Shown here piece after piece: positions 9,245 through 16,742 of a DNA stretch of 64,000 nucleotides; position 1 is the stretch's first letter; each line of letters starts with the position of its first letter. This DNA comes from Labrenzia sp. CE80 (GTDB taxonomy: Bacteria > Pseudomonadota > Alphaproteobacteria > Rhizobiales > Stappiaceae), in the NCBI RefSeq assembly GCF_009650605.1, contig NZ_WAJT01000001.1, forward strand, positions 1,984,001 to 2,048,000, in the 5' to 3' direction. A program made the position numbers and the translations under genes. The notes beneath the pieces were generated by a model. That model had not been told where the DNA came from. It did no database searches and saw only the letters and a list, made by a program, of their open reading frames with translations.

Positions 9245-9262
9245 ATGACAATTCGATGACAT
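9245..9262 (-). promoter_or_regulatory. PHO box upstream of phnC
   Basis: On the minus strand two TGTCAT half-sites lie exactly 11 bases apart (reverse complements at 9245-9250 and 9256-9261), the spacing of PhoB sites (7-base direct repeats with 4-base spacers). A third ATGACA copy at 9201-9206 is 44 bases away, exactly four such periods. The box lies 69-86 bases before the phnC start, so phosphate-starvation control by PhoB is likely. Confidence 0.75.
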
Positions 9263-9379
9263 CAGAAATTCAGACTACACACAGATCGCCCGCATTTTCC
9301 GATTTGGTGATATTTCGCAACCGCATAAGCTCGCGCCTCACACTGCATTTAAGATGAATACATGCCACCCCAGCATAAA

Positions 9380-9408
9380 AATTCATCAAAACATCATCAA
9401 ACCGTCAA
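9380..9408 (+). promoter_or_regulatory. Weak PHO-like repeat array upstream of the acetyltransferase gene
   Basis: Three 7-base units (AATTCAT, ACATCAT, CCGTCAA) are each separated by CAAA, giving the 11-base PhoB period on the plus strand. The units match CTGTCAT at only 4, 4 and 5 positions. They lie 60-90 bases before ATG 9469. This would let PhoB drive both directions of the 292-base gap, but it is much weaker than the phnC box. Confidence 0.4.
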
Positions 9409-9468
9409 AGTATTTGACTCCGCTGCAGCGTAGTCACCGCAGGTTCTTTCTTTCCTGCAAGGTGACAA

Positions 9469-10095
9469 ATGCCCGGTCCAGCCGACAAACCCACCCTCAC
9501 TTCCGCCCCGAACATTCATCCTGATGCAATCGTATTGGACTCAGAGCTCGGCATCTGGACCGAAGTCGGCGCTCATACAGAGATGCGTCAGAGCCAGATG
9601 GGCGACTATTCCTACATCGTCCAGGGCGGTGATGTCGTCTGGTCGACCATTGGCAAGTTCTGCTCCATCGCCCGGAATGTGCGCCTAAATCCAGGCAATC
9701 ACCCCACCTGGCGCGCTTCGCAACACCATTTCAGCTATCGCGCTGCCGCTTATGATCTGGGTGACAACGACGACAGCTTCTTCGAATGGCGAAAAAAGGA
9801 TTGGGTGACCCTTGGCAACGATGTGTGGATTGGCCATGGGGCAACTGTGCTCGCCGGCGTTACCGTGGGAACCGGCGCGATCGTTGCTGCCGGTGCCGTT
9901 GTTTCCAAAGATGTCGAACCCTACACGATCGTCGGCGGCGTTGCTGCCAAGGAAATCAAACGCCGTTTCTCGGCAGAACAGGGCAACGCTCTTCAGGAGA
10001 TTGCCTGGTGGGACTGGGATCACGCGACGCTCAAAACCAGGCTTCCCGACTTCAGAGCTCTTCCAATCGATGTCTTTATCGAGAAATACCGCTAG
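9469..10095 (+). CDS. Hexapeptide-repeat acetyltransferase, phosphonate-locus type (DapH/DapD/GlmU-related)
   Basis: A 208-residue left-handed beta-helix transferase of the xenobiotic acetyltransferase type: hexapeptide runs (TIGKFCSIARNVRLNPGNHPT and GNDVWIGHGATVLAGVTVG) surround a loop with the HHFSYRAAAY segment. The catalytic His is probably the one in GNHPTW. Members of this subfamily recur in phosphonate-use clusters, where they are annotated as phosphonate metabolism hexapeptide proteins; the acceptor is not settled. ATG 9469 has AAGGTGA upstream. It is divergent from phnC across a shared regulatory gap. No C-P lyase genes are in the window. Confidence 0.85.
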   Translation: MPGPADKPTLTSAPNIHPDAIVLDSELGIWTEVGAHTEMRQSQMGDYSYIVQGGDVVWSTIGKFCSIARNVRLNPGNHPTWRASQHHFSYRAAAYDLGDNDDSFFEWRKKDWVTLGNDVWIGHGATVLAGVTVGTGAIVAAGAVVSKDVEPYTIVGGVAAKEIKRRFSAEQGNALQEIAWWDWDHATLKTRLPDFRALPIDVFIEKYR

Positions 10096-10298
10096 CAGCG
10101 CGCCTCAGAAGTGTCGTCAAAGCCAACAAAATCCCGCTCTACGTGCACCGCTGCCACAGCTCTCGCTCACAAGTCCGTGAGCAGGCGTTGATGGACCGCG
10201 CCAAATGATAGCATTAACCCAACGGCAAGGCTAAAACTCTAGGATTGGTTGAGTTCAATTGCGTCTAGTTTTTAATACCGAACCATTGGGGACTTAGG

Positions 10299-10892
10299 AT
10301 GGGTAAGGGAATTTTCGCGATCTGCGCGGCGCTGATCATGTTTGTAACCAGCACAGCTTTCGCCGCACCTGGCAGTCAGTTTTTCGATCCGAACACCAAG
10401 AAGTGGGTAAGCTACGGTCCGTCCTACGGTGGGAAGTCGCCAATTCGTCGAAAGAAAGTCAGCTATAGCGGACCCTATAGTCCGGGAACTATTGTGGTCG
10501 ATACGGAAGAACGCCGTCTCTACCATGTTCTGCCTGGTGGCAAGGCCATGAAGTATGGCATCGGGGTTGGCAAGGATGGCTTCCAGTGGTCCGGCACGCA
10601 CCGGATCACGCGCAAAGCGGAATGGCCGGGCTGGACACCTCCACCGCAGATGCGTGCTCGTGAACGCGCCAAGGGCCGGATCCTGCCGGCGCACATGAAG
10701 GGCGGTCCGAACAACCCGCTCGGCGCACGCGCGCTCTACATCGGCTCGACCCTCTACCGTGTGCATGGCACCAATCAACCTTGGACAATCGGTAGTGCCG
10801 TCTCCTCGGGCTGCATTCGGCTTGCAAACGAAGACATCATCCACCTGCACGAAAACGTAAGTGTTGGATCGAAGATTGTCGTCAAGCGCTGA
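10299..10892 (+). CDS. L,D-transpeptidase (YkuD domain)
   Basis: A 197-residue periplasmic enzyme. A signal peptide (residues 1-23, FVTSTAFAAPG) precedes a short linker and a YkuD domain whose active site reads HGTNQPWTIGSAVSSGCIRLANED, holding the catalytic His and Cys of the HGT...SxGCIRL motif. It makes or modifies peptidoglycan cross-links, or attaches proteins to it. ATG 10299 follows TTAGG. It is monocistronic and ends in a clear terminator. Confidence 0.93.
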   Translation: MGKGIFAICAALIMFVTSTAFAAPGSQFFDPNTKKWVSYGPSYGGKSPIRRKKVSYSGPYSPGTIVVDTEERRLYHVLPGGKAMKYGIGVGKDGFQWSGTHRITRKAEWPGWTPPPQMRARERAKGRILPAHMKGGPNNPLGARALYIGSTLYRVHGTNQPWTIGSAVSSGCIRLANEDIIHLHENVSVGSKIVVKR

Positions 10893-10914
10893 TCGATCTT
10901 TTGAGTTCAGTCGA

Positions 10915-10946
10915 AAAGCCGGCCTTGTGCCGGCTTTTTTGTTTTT
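10915..10946 (+). terminator. Rho-independent terminator after the L,D-transpeptidase gene
   Basis: The ten-base arm AAAAGCCGGC (10915-10924) pairs with GCCGGCTTTT (10930-10939) around a five-base loop, followed by TGTTTTT. Confidence 0.88.
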
Positions 10947-11039
10947 CAGCCCCAGTGTCAGAGAAGGCCGTTTGGTGACAGTGCTCGTTTGGCCGGCGCA
11001 CCTTCGCGTAAAGGAAGGCCTAGCACACACTGATGTTTT

Positions 11040-11057
11040 ATATGTTCTTGAACATAT
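11040..11057 (+). promoter_or_regulatory. ATATGTTCTTGAACATAT palindrome; putative operator
   Basis: Identical in sequence, in the asymmetric TT spacer and in orientation to the core upstream of the RibD-C reductase gene. The centre is 59.5 bases before ATG 11108, the same distance as at the other site. The embedded TTGAAC could be a -35 element in both places, so a bound protein would block it. Only the 8-base arms are palindromic here. Confidence 0.6.
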
Positions 11058-11107
11058 TTTAAAAGCTGTGAGTTTGCCGATTCAGCGACATTGGATTGGA
11101 TCATGCG

Positions 11108-11725
11108 ATGAACACAGATGCTCTTCTCAAAGCCCAGGGTGACTTTCTGGCTCGCCACCCCGGCGGCTTTGCCGACCCTGAACTGATGAAGTCGACCAAG
11201 AAATACAAAATGGAAGAGCATAGAAAATTCGCGAGCGAGAATTTTACGCCAGATCATTTTGGCTCCCCTCGTGAAGTCATCGAAGCCATGACGACTTTGG
11301 TCAGCAGATCGGCGATGGTTTCCATGTTTGAGAAGCCGAAGTTCAAATCGGCGACCGCCAATCTTTCCGAGAAAGAGATAGACGAGTGGGCTGAATCTCT
11401 TCAGCAGCTGTTGCATGGCAATCAAAAGACAGGTTTCGAGGGACTTGTGGACGCGCTTTCCAGATACAAGCTAGCCAAATGGACGCTCGCCACAGTCGTG
11501 CCTGCCTACTATGCGCCGCAGACTGAAGTCTTCATCAAACCCTCAACAGCCAAGCTGATAATCGTTAGTCTGGGTCTCGACCTGACTTACAAAGCTGCCC
11601 CCACCTGGGAATTCTATCAGGCTTTTCGCGATGCAATCCTCACAATGCGCGAGATTACCCAGGACGTAAAAGCCCCCGGCAATGCTGAGTTCTCTGGTTT
11701 CCTGATGATGAGCCTGGGAGGCTAA
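11108..11725 (+). CDS. Protein of unknown function
   Basis: 205 residues from ATG 11108; the open frame extends to TTG 11096. I do not recognise the family. The sequence looks mostly helical, soluble and charged at the N-terminus, with no signal peptide. It has a central hydrophobic stretch (KLAKWTLATVVPAYYAP) and a later one (TAKLIIVSLGLDLTY). Base composition matches neighbours. The gene stands alone and carries the 18-bp palindrome described separately, so it is probably a regulated single-gene unit sharing a regulator with the reductase gene at 3026-3616. Confidence 0.7.
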   Translation: MNTDALLKAQGDFLARHPGGFADPELMKSTKKYKMEEHRKFASENFTPDHFGSPREVIEAMTTLVSRSAMVSMFEKPKFKSATANLSEKEIDEWAESLQQLLHGNQKTGFEGLVDALSRYKLAKWTLATVVPAYYAPQTEVFIKPSTAKLIIVSLGLDLTYKAAPTWEFYQAFRDAILTMREITQDVKAPGNAEFSGFLMMSLGG

Positions 11726-11807
11726 CGACAAGTCGTTATCCGGCAGCAAGAGACGCTGGCGCCAACTGAATTTCTCTGGCTAAATGCTCCTCCAAAGGGA
11801 GAAACGG

Positions 11808-12269
11808 ATGCGGTGGGGAAGCAGAGAGCACCGACAGCCAACCGCGATGAGTGTTGTGTCGCCCATCGCAGCGGCAAGCATTGGCGCGCTCGCCCTTCTG
11901 TCGCTGTCGGCCACGTCGGGGAGATGTGAGGCGGGCAGCGCGCTCGAGCAGCGCGGGCTGGCCCTTTCCAAACTCCATTGCGCACGCTGCCATATCGTCG
12001 ACGAGTCAGACCGCTTCACCGGCACGTCCTCGACGCCGTCTTTCAAGATCATGATCGAGTTTCTGAACGATTGGGAAGAGCGCTTCGTCAGCTTCATGGC
12101 GCGGAATCCGCATCCTGCCCACATCCGTTTGGACGGCGACGACCCTCGGCCCGAACACCTGCCTGCGACCATTCGCGAAATGATTCTTTCACTCGACGAC
12201 ATCGAGGCGATCCTAGCCTATGTCAACCAGATGGCCGTCGAGCTAGGCAAGAAACCGCCAGAAGATTGA
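11808..12269 (+). CDS. Small secreted c-type cytochrome, atypical axial-ligand region
   Basis: 153 residues from ATG 11808 (AAAGGGAG upstream). An N-terminal hydrophobic segment (IAAASIGALALLSLSATSG) exports it. The haem-binding motif CARCH lies just after. The C-terminal helix SLDDIEAILAYV is the usual end of a monohaem cytochrome c. Where class I cytochromes have a Met ligand inside an HPxM-like turn, this protein reads NPHPAHIRL, so Met is absent and the His residues are candidate ligands. It lies next to the convergent DUF971 gene. The redox partner is unknown. Confidence 0.8.
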   Translation: MRWGSREHRQPTAMSVVSPIAAASIGALALLSLSATSGRCEAGSALEQRGLALSKLHCARCHIVDESDRFTGTSSTPSFKIMIEFLNDWEERFVSFMARNPHPAHIRLDGDDPRPEHLPATIREMILSLDDIEAILAYVNQMAVELGKKPPED

Positions 12270-12329
12270 AACTTCTTCAGATGCGCTCGGCCGTATCGGC
12301 CAATCAATGGGTACTTTCTGGAAGCGGCT

Positions 12330-12695
12330 TCACCGTTCTCGTGTAAGGCCTTTTTCTTCCAGTTCCTTTAGATACCCGCCCCAGTGCCTATCCTTGTCGT
12401 TGGCAAGCTCGAGAAAATAGTCCCAGGTGAAGATACCGGTGTTATGCATGTCGTCGAAATGGATGCGGACGGCATAATTGCCGACCGGCTCGATCTTCAT
12501 GATGCCGACATGAGACTTGCCGGGAACGGTCTTTTTCTGCGAGGGGCCATGTCCCTGGACTTCTGCGGACGGCGAACACACCCGTAGGTATTCCGCACTG
12601 TATTCATGGGTTTCCCCTGTATCGAAGGACACGAGCAATGTCTGCTTGTCGTTCTTCAGGCGCAGTTCCGTCGGCCAGGCTTTCTGTTCACTCAC
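12330..12695 (-). CDS. DUF971 domain protein (GBBH-like N-terminal domain)
   Basis: 121 residues from GTG 12695, with GGAGAC upstream. The sequence has the DUF971 signs: WPTELRLKNDKQTLLVSFDTG, the VCSPSAEVQGHG stretch, and VGNYAVRIHFDDMHNTGIFTWDYF near the end. This small beta fold is found alone, at the N-terminus of gamma-butyrobetaine hydroxylases, and near Mrp/Fe-S proteins. The molecular role of stand-alone copies is unclear. It lies downstream of the photolyase gene with about 50 bases between. Confidence 0.88.
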   Translation of the reverse strand: MSEQKAWPTELRLKNDKQTLLVSFDTGETHEYSAEYLRVCSPSAEVQGHGPSQKKTVPGKSHVGIMKIEPVGNYAVRIHFDDMHNTGIFTWDYFLELANDKDRHWGGYLKELEEKGLTRER

Positions 12696-12746
12696 GTGCG
12701 GTGTCTCCAGTGCTTTGCGCGGACGATAAGCACGTCACAGCAAAGA

Positions 12747-14195
12747 TCAAGCCGCGTCTACGTTCGCCTGCTTTACCAACTGATAGCCCTCTAGCGCGGC
12801 GTTCCGTGCCTTGAAATGGTCCACGATCGGCCGTGGGTAGGTTTCCCCGAGGCGAATACCTGCCTTTTCCAGAGCCGCCTCAGGCGCTTCGAAAGGAGCA
12901 ATCAGATAGATGGTGTCGAGGTCTCTCAGCTCTGGCACCCATTTGCGCACATAATCGCCGCTCGGGTCGAACTTCGCGCCTTGGGTCATGGGATTGAAAA
13001 TCCGGAAATAAGGCGCGGCATCGGCTCCACTGCCGGCCACCCATTGCCAGCTCGCCGCGTTGTTGGCCAAGTCCGCATCCAGCAGGGTATCACGGAACCA
13101 AGCCTCACCATGGCGCCAATCAAGACGTAAATGTTTAATCAGAAAGCTGGCGACAATCATGCGCACGCGGTTGTGCATATAGCCAGTCTGCCAAAGTTCG
13201 CGCATGCCGGCGTCAACAATCGGATAACCGGTCTGCCCGGTCTGCCATGCCATGAGATCCTCTTCACTCTCGCGCCATGGATAGGCGTCGAACCCTGGCT
13301 TCCAGTTGGCGTGCGGGATCGTTGGGAAATGGTAAAGCAAGTGGTAGGCAAACTCACGCCATCCAATCTCGCTGAGAAACTTGGCGGCATCCTTGTCTAG
13401 GTCTTCCATTTCCTCCGCCGCGGCAAGCGTTTCCTTCCGGATCTGCCTTGGAGAAATCTCGCCGAAATGGAGATGCGGGGACAATCTTGAGACATTTGGC
13501 AAATCCGGCCGGTTGCGCAGTTCGCCGTAGCCTTTCAGATCCTTTTTAAGAAAGGCACTCAGGCGCTCTCTCGCGCCCTGTTCGCCCGGAGCCCAAAGCT
13601 CGTCCCAACCTTCAGCCCAGTTCGGCTGCTTTGGAAGAAGCTTTAGATCACCAATCGAGCTCTTGGCTTCGAAGGAGGCCAGCTCAAGATTCTCAGAACG
13701 TGGAAGCGGCGCGGAAAAGATCTTCTGTTGGGCGGCGCGCCAGAATGGCGAATAGACCTTGAACGGCCCGCCAGTCTTTGTTTCCAACTCCCAGGGTTCG
13801 AACAGAAGAGACGCCTTGAAACTGCGGACATTGACGCCCGCCTCCTTCAGGCTCGCCTTGATTTCGCTGTCTCTCTCGATGGCCTGCGGTTCATAACACC
13901 GATTCCAGTGCACGGCCTCAGCGCCGGTCTGTTCGACCAAAGCGGGAAGCGCAACCCTAGCGTCACCGCGCAGGATAAGAAGATCGCCCAGGTCCTGCTT
14001 CAAGGATTTCAGACTGTGGTGAAGCCACCAACGGCTCGCGCTACCAAGAGCATGTGTCTCCCCGATCGATTCCGGGTCCTCCAGAATAAACACCGGAAGG
14101 ACTTTCCCCCGCGCGGCGGCTTCGCTCAAGGCAGGATTATCGGAGAGGCGGAGGTCCTGGCGGAACCAGACGATGGTGATAGCCGAAGACGCCAT
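12747..14195 (-). CDS. phrB: Deoxyribodipyrimidine photo-lyase (class I CPD photolyase)
   Basis: 482 residues. The N-terminal alpha/beta antenna domain starts TIVWFRQDLRLSDNPALSEA. The C-terminal helical domain carries the FAD-binding core, including WREFAYHLLYHFP, the GMRELWQTGYMHNR stretch and DADLANNAASWQWVAGSG with Trp residues for electron transfer and Asn near the flavin. It repairs UV-induced cyclobutane pyrimidine dimers using blue light. ATG 14195. A BLUF light sensor is encoded about 24 kb away, consistent with life in lit water, but nothing links their expression. Confidence 0.95.
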   Translation of the reverse strand: MASSAITIVWFRQDLRLSDNPALSEAAARGKVLPVFILEDPESIGETHALGSASRWWLHHSLKSLKQDLGDLLILRGDARVALPALVEQTGAEAVHWNRCYEPQAIERDSEIKASLKEAGVNVRSFKASLLFEPWELETKTGGPFKVYSPFWRAAQQKIFSAPLPRSENLELASFEAKSSIGDLKLLPKQPNWAEGWDELWAPGEQGARERLSAFLKKDLKGYGELRNRPDLPNVSRLSPHLHFGEISPRQIRKETLAAAEEMEDLDKDAAKFLSEIGWREFAYHLLYHFPTIPHANWKPGFDAYPWRESEEDLMAWQTGQTGYPIVDAGMRELWQTGYMHNRVRMIVASFLIKHLRLDWRHGEAWFRDTLLDADLANNAASWQWVAGSGADAAPYFRIFNPMTQGAKFDPSGDYVRKWVPELRDLDTIYLIAPFEAPEAALEKAGIRLGETYPRPIVDHFKARNAALEGYQLVKQANVDAA

Positions 14196-14280
14196 GGTAG
14201 AACTTGTTATCTCGATTTTTGGTGCTGCGCTGATTTTAACGCCTATTGCAAATACGCACTAAAAGCCGTGCAGATCACAT

Positions 14281-14637
14281 TCATATGTGCTCGCACATTT
14301 CCTTGAAATATCCTCCCAGCATTTCGCGGCTCTCGCGGAATCTGCTGATCTGGTCATCTAGCGACCGCATTTCCAGCTCCATCGCGGCCATCAGGTCCGG
14401 GCAAGGATGCAAGATCGGTCCGTCGCTGCTCAGACAGGGCAAGAATCGGCGAATGAAATCGAGCTTCAAGCCTGCCTTACTCAACATGCAGATGGCCCTT
14501 ACTGCTTTCTCGTTCGCGGCATCGTAGTCGCGATAGCCTGAGGCCAGGCGAGCAGGAACGACGACACCCTCTTCCTCATAGTAACGCAGCATCCGGATCG
14601 ACACTCCAGTGCGTCTGGATAACTCACCTATTTTCAT
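14281..14637 (-). CDS. MerR family transcriptional regulator
   Basis: 118 residues. The winged-helix DNA-binding domain opens MKIGELSRRTGVSIRMLRYYEEEGVV, followed by the dimerisation helix; the C-terminus ends EMCEHI. Two Cys (MLSKAG...FLPCLSS and HPCPDL) could sense a thiol or metal, but no classic metal-loop motif is evident. It is divergent from an alpha/beta hydrolase gene, whose promoter has a long spacer with a 14-bp palindrome, as expected for a MerR target. Ligand unknown. Confidence 0.9.
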   Translation of the reverse strand: MKIGELSRRTGVSIRMLRYYEEEGVVVPARLASGYRDYDAANEKAVRAICMLSKAGLKLDFIRRFLPCLSSDGPILHPCPDLMAAMELEMRSLDDQISRFRESREMLGGYFKEMCEHI

Positions 14638-14654
14638 TTTTTCTCCAATGCGAC

Positions 14655-14685
14655 TTGACCCTCACAGTACTGTGACAGTTTAAGT
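14655..14685 (+). promoter_or_regulatory. MerR-type promoter with operator in the spacer
   Basis: A -35 element TTGACC (14655-14660) is followed after 18-19 bases by a -10-like TTTAAG/TTAAGT (14679-14685). The spacer holds the perfect palindrome TCACAGTACTGTGA (14662-14675). The overlong spacer with a central dyad is the hallmark of promoters that MerR proteins twist into an active form. It faces the hydrolase gene. Confidence 0.7.
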
Positions 14686-14722
14686 CCTGTAGCAACTCGC
14701 GACAAGACAAAGGAGTTGCACG

Positions 14723-15511
14723 ATGCATTTCACCACATACGAGGGGGTCAGGGTTGGTTACCGCAAAGACGGATCAGGGCCCGCATTGGTATTGGTCCAT
14801 GGCACTGGTGGCGATAGCGAGAGCAATTGGGCCGATGTGACAAAAGAGCTTTCGAAAGATTACACCGTCATACGCCCCGACTATGCAGGTTCGGGAGAAA
14901 CAGAGGATGATGGCCGGGAACTGACAGTGGACTATCTTTCCAAGCTTGTCTTGGCAGCGGTCGATCATGCCCGTATTGAGAGCTTTTCCCTTGCCGGTTT
15001 CTCGCTTGGCGCAGCTGTTTCGACACAGATTGCCGCAGATCATCCAGATCGCGTCAGCAGCCTTGTCCTGATAGCCGGTTTTGCCAAATCAGACAGCCGT
15101 TTGAAGATCGAGTTCGAGTTATGGCGCGATCTAATCGCCTCCGATCGGAAAGCAATGGCTCGACTGATCCTCCTCACCGGTTTCAGCCCCGATGCGCTGA
15201 GTTCTTGGGGAGAGGAGACTATAGACCAGGCTGTGAATGACATTGTCCAGACCCAGAATTGGCAAGGAATGGAGCGCCAGATCCAGGTTGACTTGGCCTT
15301 GGATGTCAGAGCCGAAGCCGAAAGAGTCAGAGCACAAACCTTGGTGATAGCCTGCACCCATGACCATATGGTCCCGCCTGCGCATTCCAGAGCACTCGCG
15401 GCCTCCGTAAAGGGATCCTCTTACACGGAATTGCCCACAGGGCATCTTGCCCCAATGGAGCGACCAGATCTGGTGACACAGGAATTCAAGGATTTTCTGG
15501 CTAAAGCCTGA
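14723..15511 (+). CDS. Alpha/beta hydrolase
   Basis: 262 residues. The oxyanion region reads LVLVHGTGGD, the nucleophile elbow FSLAGFSLGAA contains the catalytic Ser in GFSLG, the acid is likely Asp in CTHDHMVPP, and the catalytic His lies in PTGHLAPMERP. There is no signal peptide, so it is cytosolic. ATG 14723 has AAGGAG upstream. Divergent from the MerR gene, whose product probably activates it. Substrate unknown; esterase or enol-lactonase activity is typical for this group. Confidence 0.93.
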   Translation: MHFTTYEGVRVGYRKDGSGPALVLVHGTGGDSESNWADVTKELSKDYTVIRPDYAGSGETEDDGRELTVDYLSKLVLAAVDHARIESFSLAGFSLGAAVSTQIAADHPDRVSSLVLIAGFAKSDSRLKIEFELWRDLIASDRKAMARLILLTGFSPDALSSWGEETIDQAVNDIVQTQNWQGMERQIQVDLALDVRAEAERVRAQTLVIACTHDHMVPPAHSRALAASVKGSSYTELPTGHLAPMERPDLVTQEFKDFLAKA

Positions 15512-15524
15512 CGACATGACAAGC

Positions 15525-15552
15525 ACCTGCGCCACTCAAGAGTGACGCAGGT
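15525..15552 (+). terminator. Hairpin after the hydrolase gene
   Basis: Thirteen-base arms (15525-15537 and 15540-15552) pair with one mismatch. No T-run follows, so it may be a processing or weak termination signal. Confidence 0.4.
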
Positions 15553-15697
15553 CAACCGCAGAAATCCATCGGGCTTGCAGCGGCACAAAACCTTCCTTTC
15601 GAAAGGCAATCAGCCTGGGCCTCCGCAAGCGAGGATCTTTTCCTGCGCGACCCGCTCAGCTCTCAAATGACACCGCGCAGCTTGACGGCATGTTTTC

Positions 15698-16114
15698 TTA
15701 GGCGATGGATTCGCGAAGTGCCCCGAAATGCGCATCCCAGCCTTTATCCAGGGCTGTCAGCAGCGTCATGGACGCCTCTCCCGCAGCAGCTTCCACACCC
15801 TCATGTCTGAGCGTCAGCTTGGTGCCTCCTTCCACCTCGTCCAGGGCCCAAATGACTGTGGTCATTGCCCCGCATAGGGGCTTGACTGTAAACGACCAGA
15901 CGAGACGGCTGACTGGCTCCATTTCCAAGACAGTCCCCCAGCAGAGTTTTTCGCTAGTGTCCCGATCAAGCAGGGCGTAGTCCTCACCTTGCACAAGATC
16001 AGAACTGGCCGGGTGAAACCACTTCTCCAACTTGCTCTTCTGGGTAAGGAAAGCCCAGACAGTTTCAGGAGGGGCGGCAAAAAACACCGTTTTTACAATC
16101 GTCGTATCAGTCAT
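15698..16114 (-). CDS. SRPBCC/AHSA1 domain protein
   Basis: 138 residues of the START-like Aha1/SRPBCC fold: it begins TDTTIVKTVFFAAPPETVWAFLTQ and ends with the LTALDKGWDAHFGALR helix that closes the hydrophobic pocket. It overlaps the upstream ArsR gene by four bases (ATGA), so the two are translationally coupled. ArsR-SRPBCC pairs are common; the SRPBCC protein is thought to bind a small hydrophobic molecule, but no ligand is known here. Confidence 0.92.
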   Translation of the reverse strand: MTDTTIVKTVFFAAPPETVWAFLTQKSKLEKWFHPASSDLVQGEDYALLDRDTSEKLCWGTVLEMEPVSRLVWSFTVKPLCGAMTTVIWALDEVEGGTKLTLRHEGVEAAAGEASMTLLTALDKGWDAHFGALRESIA

Positions 16115-16440
16115 TCCTGTTCTCCCGTTTCACTTTCAATGGCCGTTTTCAAGCTGGCGAGGCGTTCATCCCAGAACTGGTCGAAATAGCCGAGCCATTC
16201 GATGGCACTTTTCAATCCGGCCGGTTGAAACTTGTGAATGCGCTCGCGCCCCTCCGAGCGGCTCGAGATCAACAAACCGTCCTCAAGCACCACGAGATGT
16301 TTCTTCACCGCCGCGCGGGTCATGTCGAAATGGCCCGCAATTTCACCCAGCGTCATGCTGTCCTTCTTCAGAAACATCAGGATCTGCCGCCTGGTCGGAT
16401 CAGCCAAAGCGCGGAAAGTCTGCTGCGGACCGAGATTCAT
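16111..16440 (-). CDS. ArsR family transcriptional regulator
   Basis: 109 residues with the ArsR winged helix: FRALADPTRRQILMFLKKDSM, the recognition helix MTRAAVKKHLVVLEDGLLIS and the wing SRSEGRERIHKFQPAGLK. It lacks the Cys pair of metal-sensing ArsR proteins, so it probably senses something else. It is followed at once by the SRPBCC gene. Two ATGATAC/GTATCAT-type inverted repeats at 16516-16565 are the likely self-binding sites. Confidence 0.93.
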   Translation of the reverse strand: MNLGPQQTFRALADPTRRQILMFLKKDSMTLGEIAGHFDMTRAAVKKHLVVLEDGLLISSRSEGRERIHKFQPAGLKSAIEWLGYFDQFWDERLASLKTAIESETGEQE

Positions 16441-16515
16441 TGACCCCTCCCCTTTCTGGGGCCCGCTCCCGAGGACGTTTCATCCAGCAACATCGTTCTT
16501 AACTCCCTTCGCTCA

Positions 16516-16565
16516 AAATGATACCTAAAAGTATCCTATTTAAATGATACCTGCAAGTATCATTT
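16516..16565. promoter_or_regulatory. Tandem inverted repeats, likely ArsR operators
   Basis: Site 1 reads ATGATAC-N6-GTATCCT (16518-16537). Site 2 is AAATGATAC-N6-GTATCATTT (16542-16565), a perfect palindrome. Their centres are about 26 bases apart. They lie 78-125 bases before the ArsR start and about 180 bases before moaA, in a 302-base gap in which I see nothing else of note. Confidence 0.65.
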
Positions 16566-16742
16566 TATTCTCGAAGGGTTTCAGAGAGCCGGGACAGGAA
16601 AAAGGTTCAAGTGGCGGAGCGAGGCTGGGTCAAAAATCTTTGTCCTTCCCGGATATTGCGCTTGGTCCAAATTGCATTAGGTTAGTTTTAAGTGCCGAAA
16701 AGGCATCCGGCCGGACGCGCGGCGGGACCAAGGGAGAAATGA

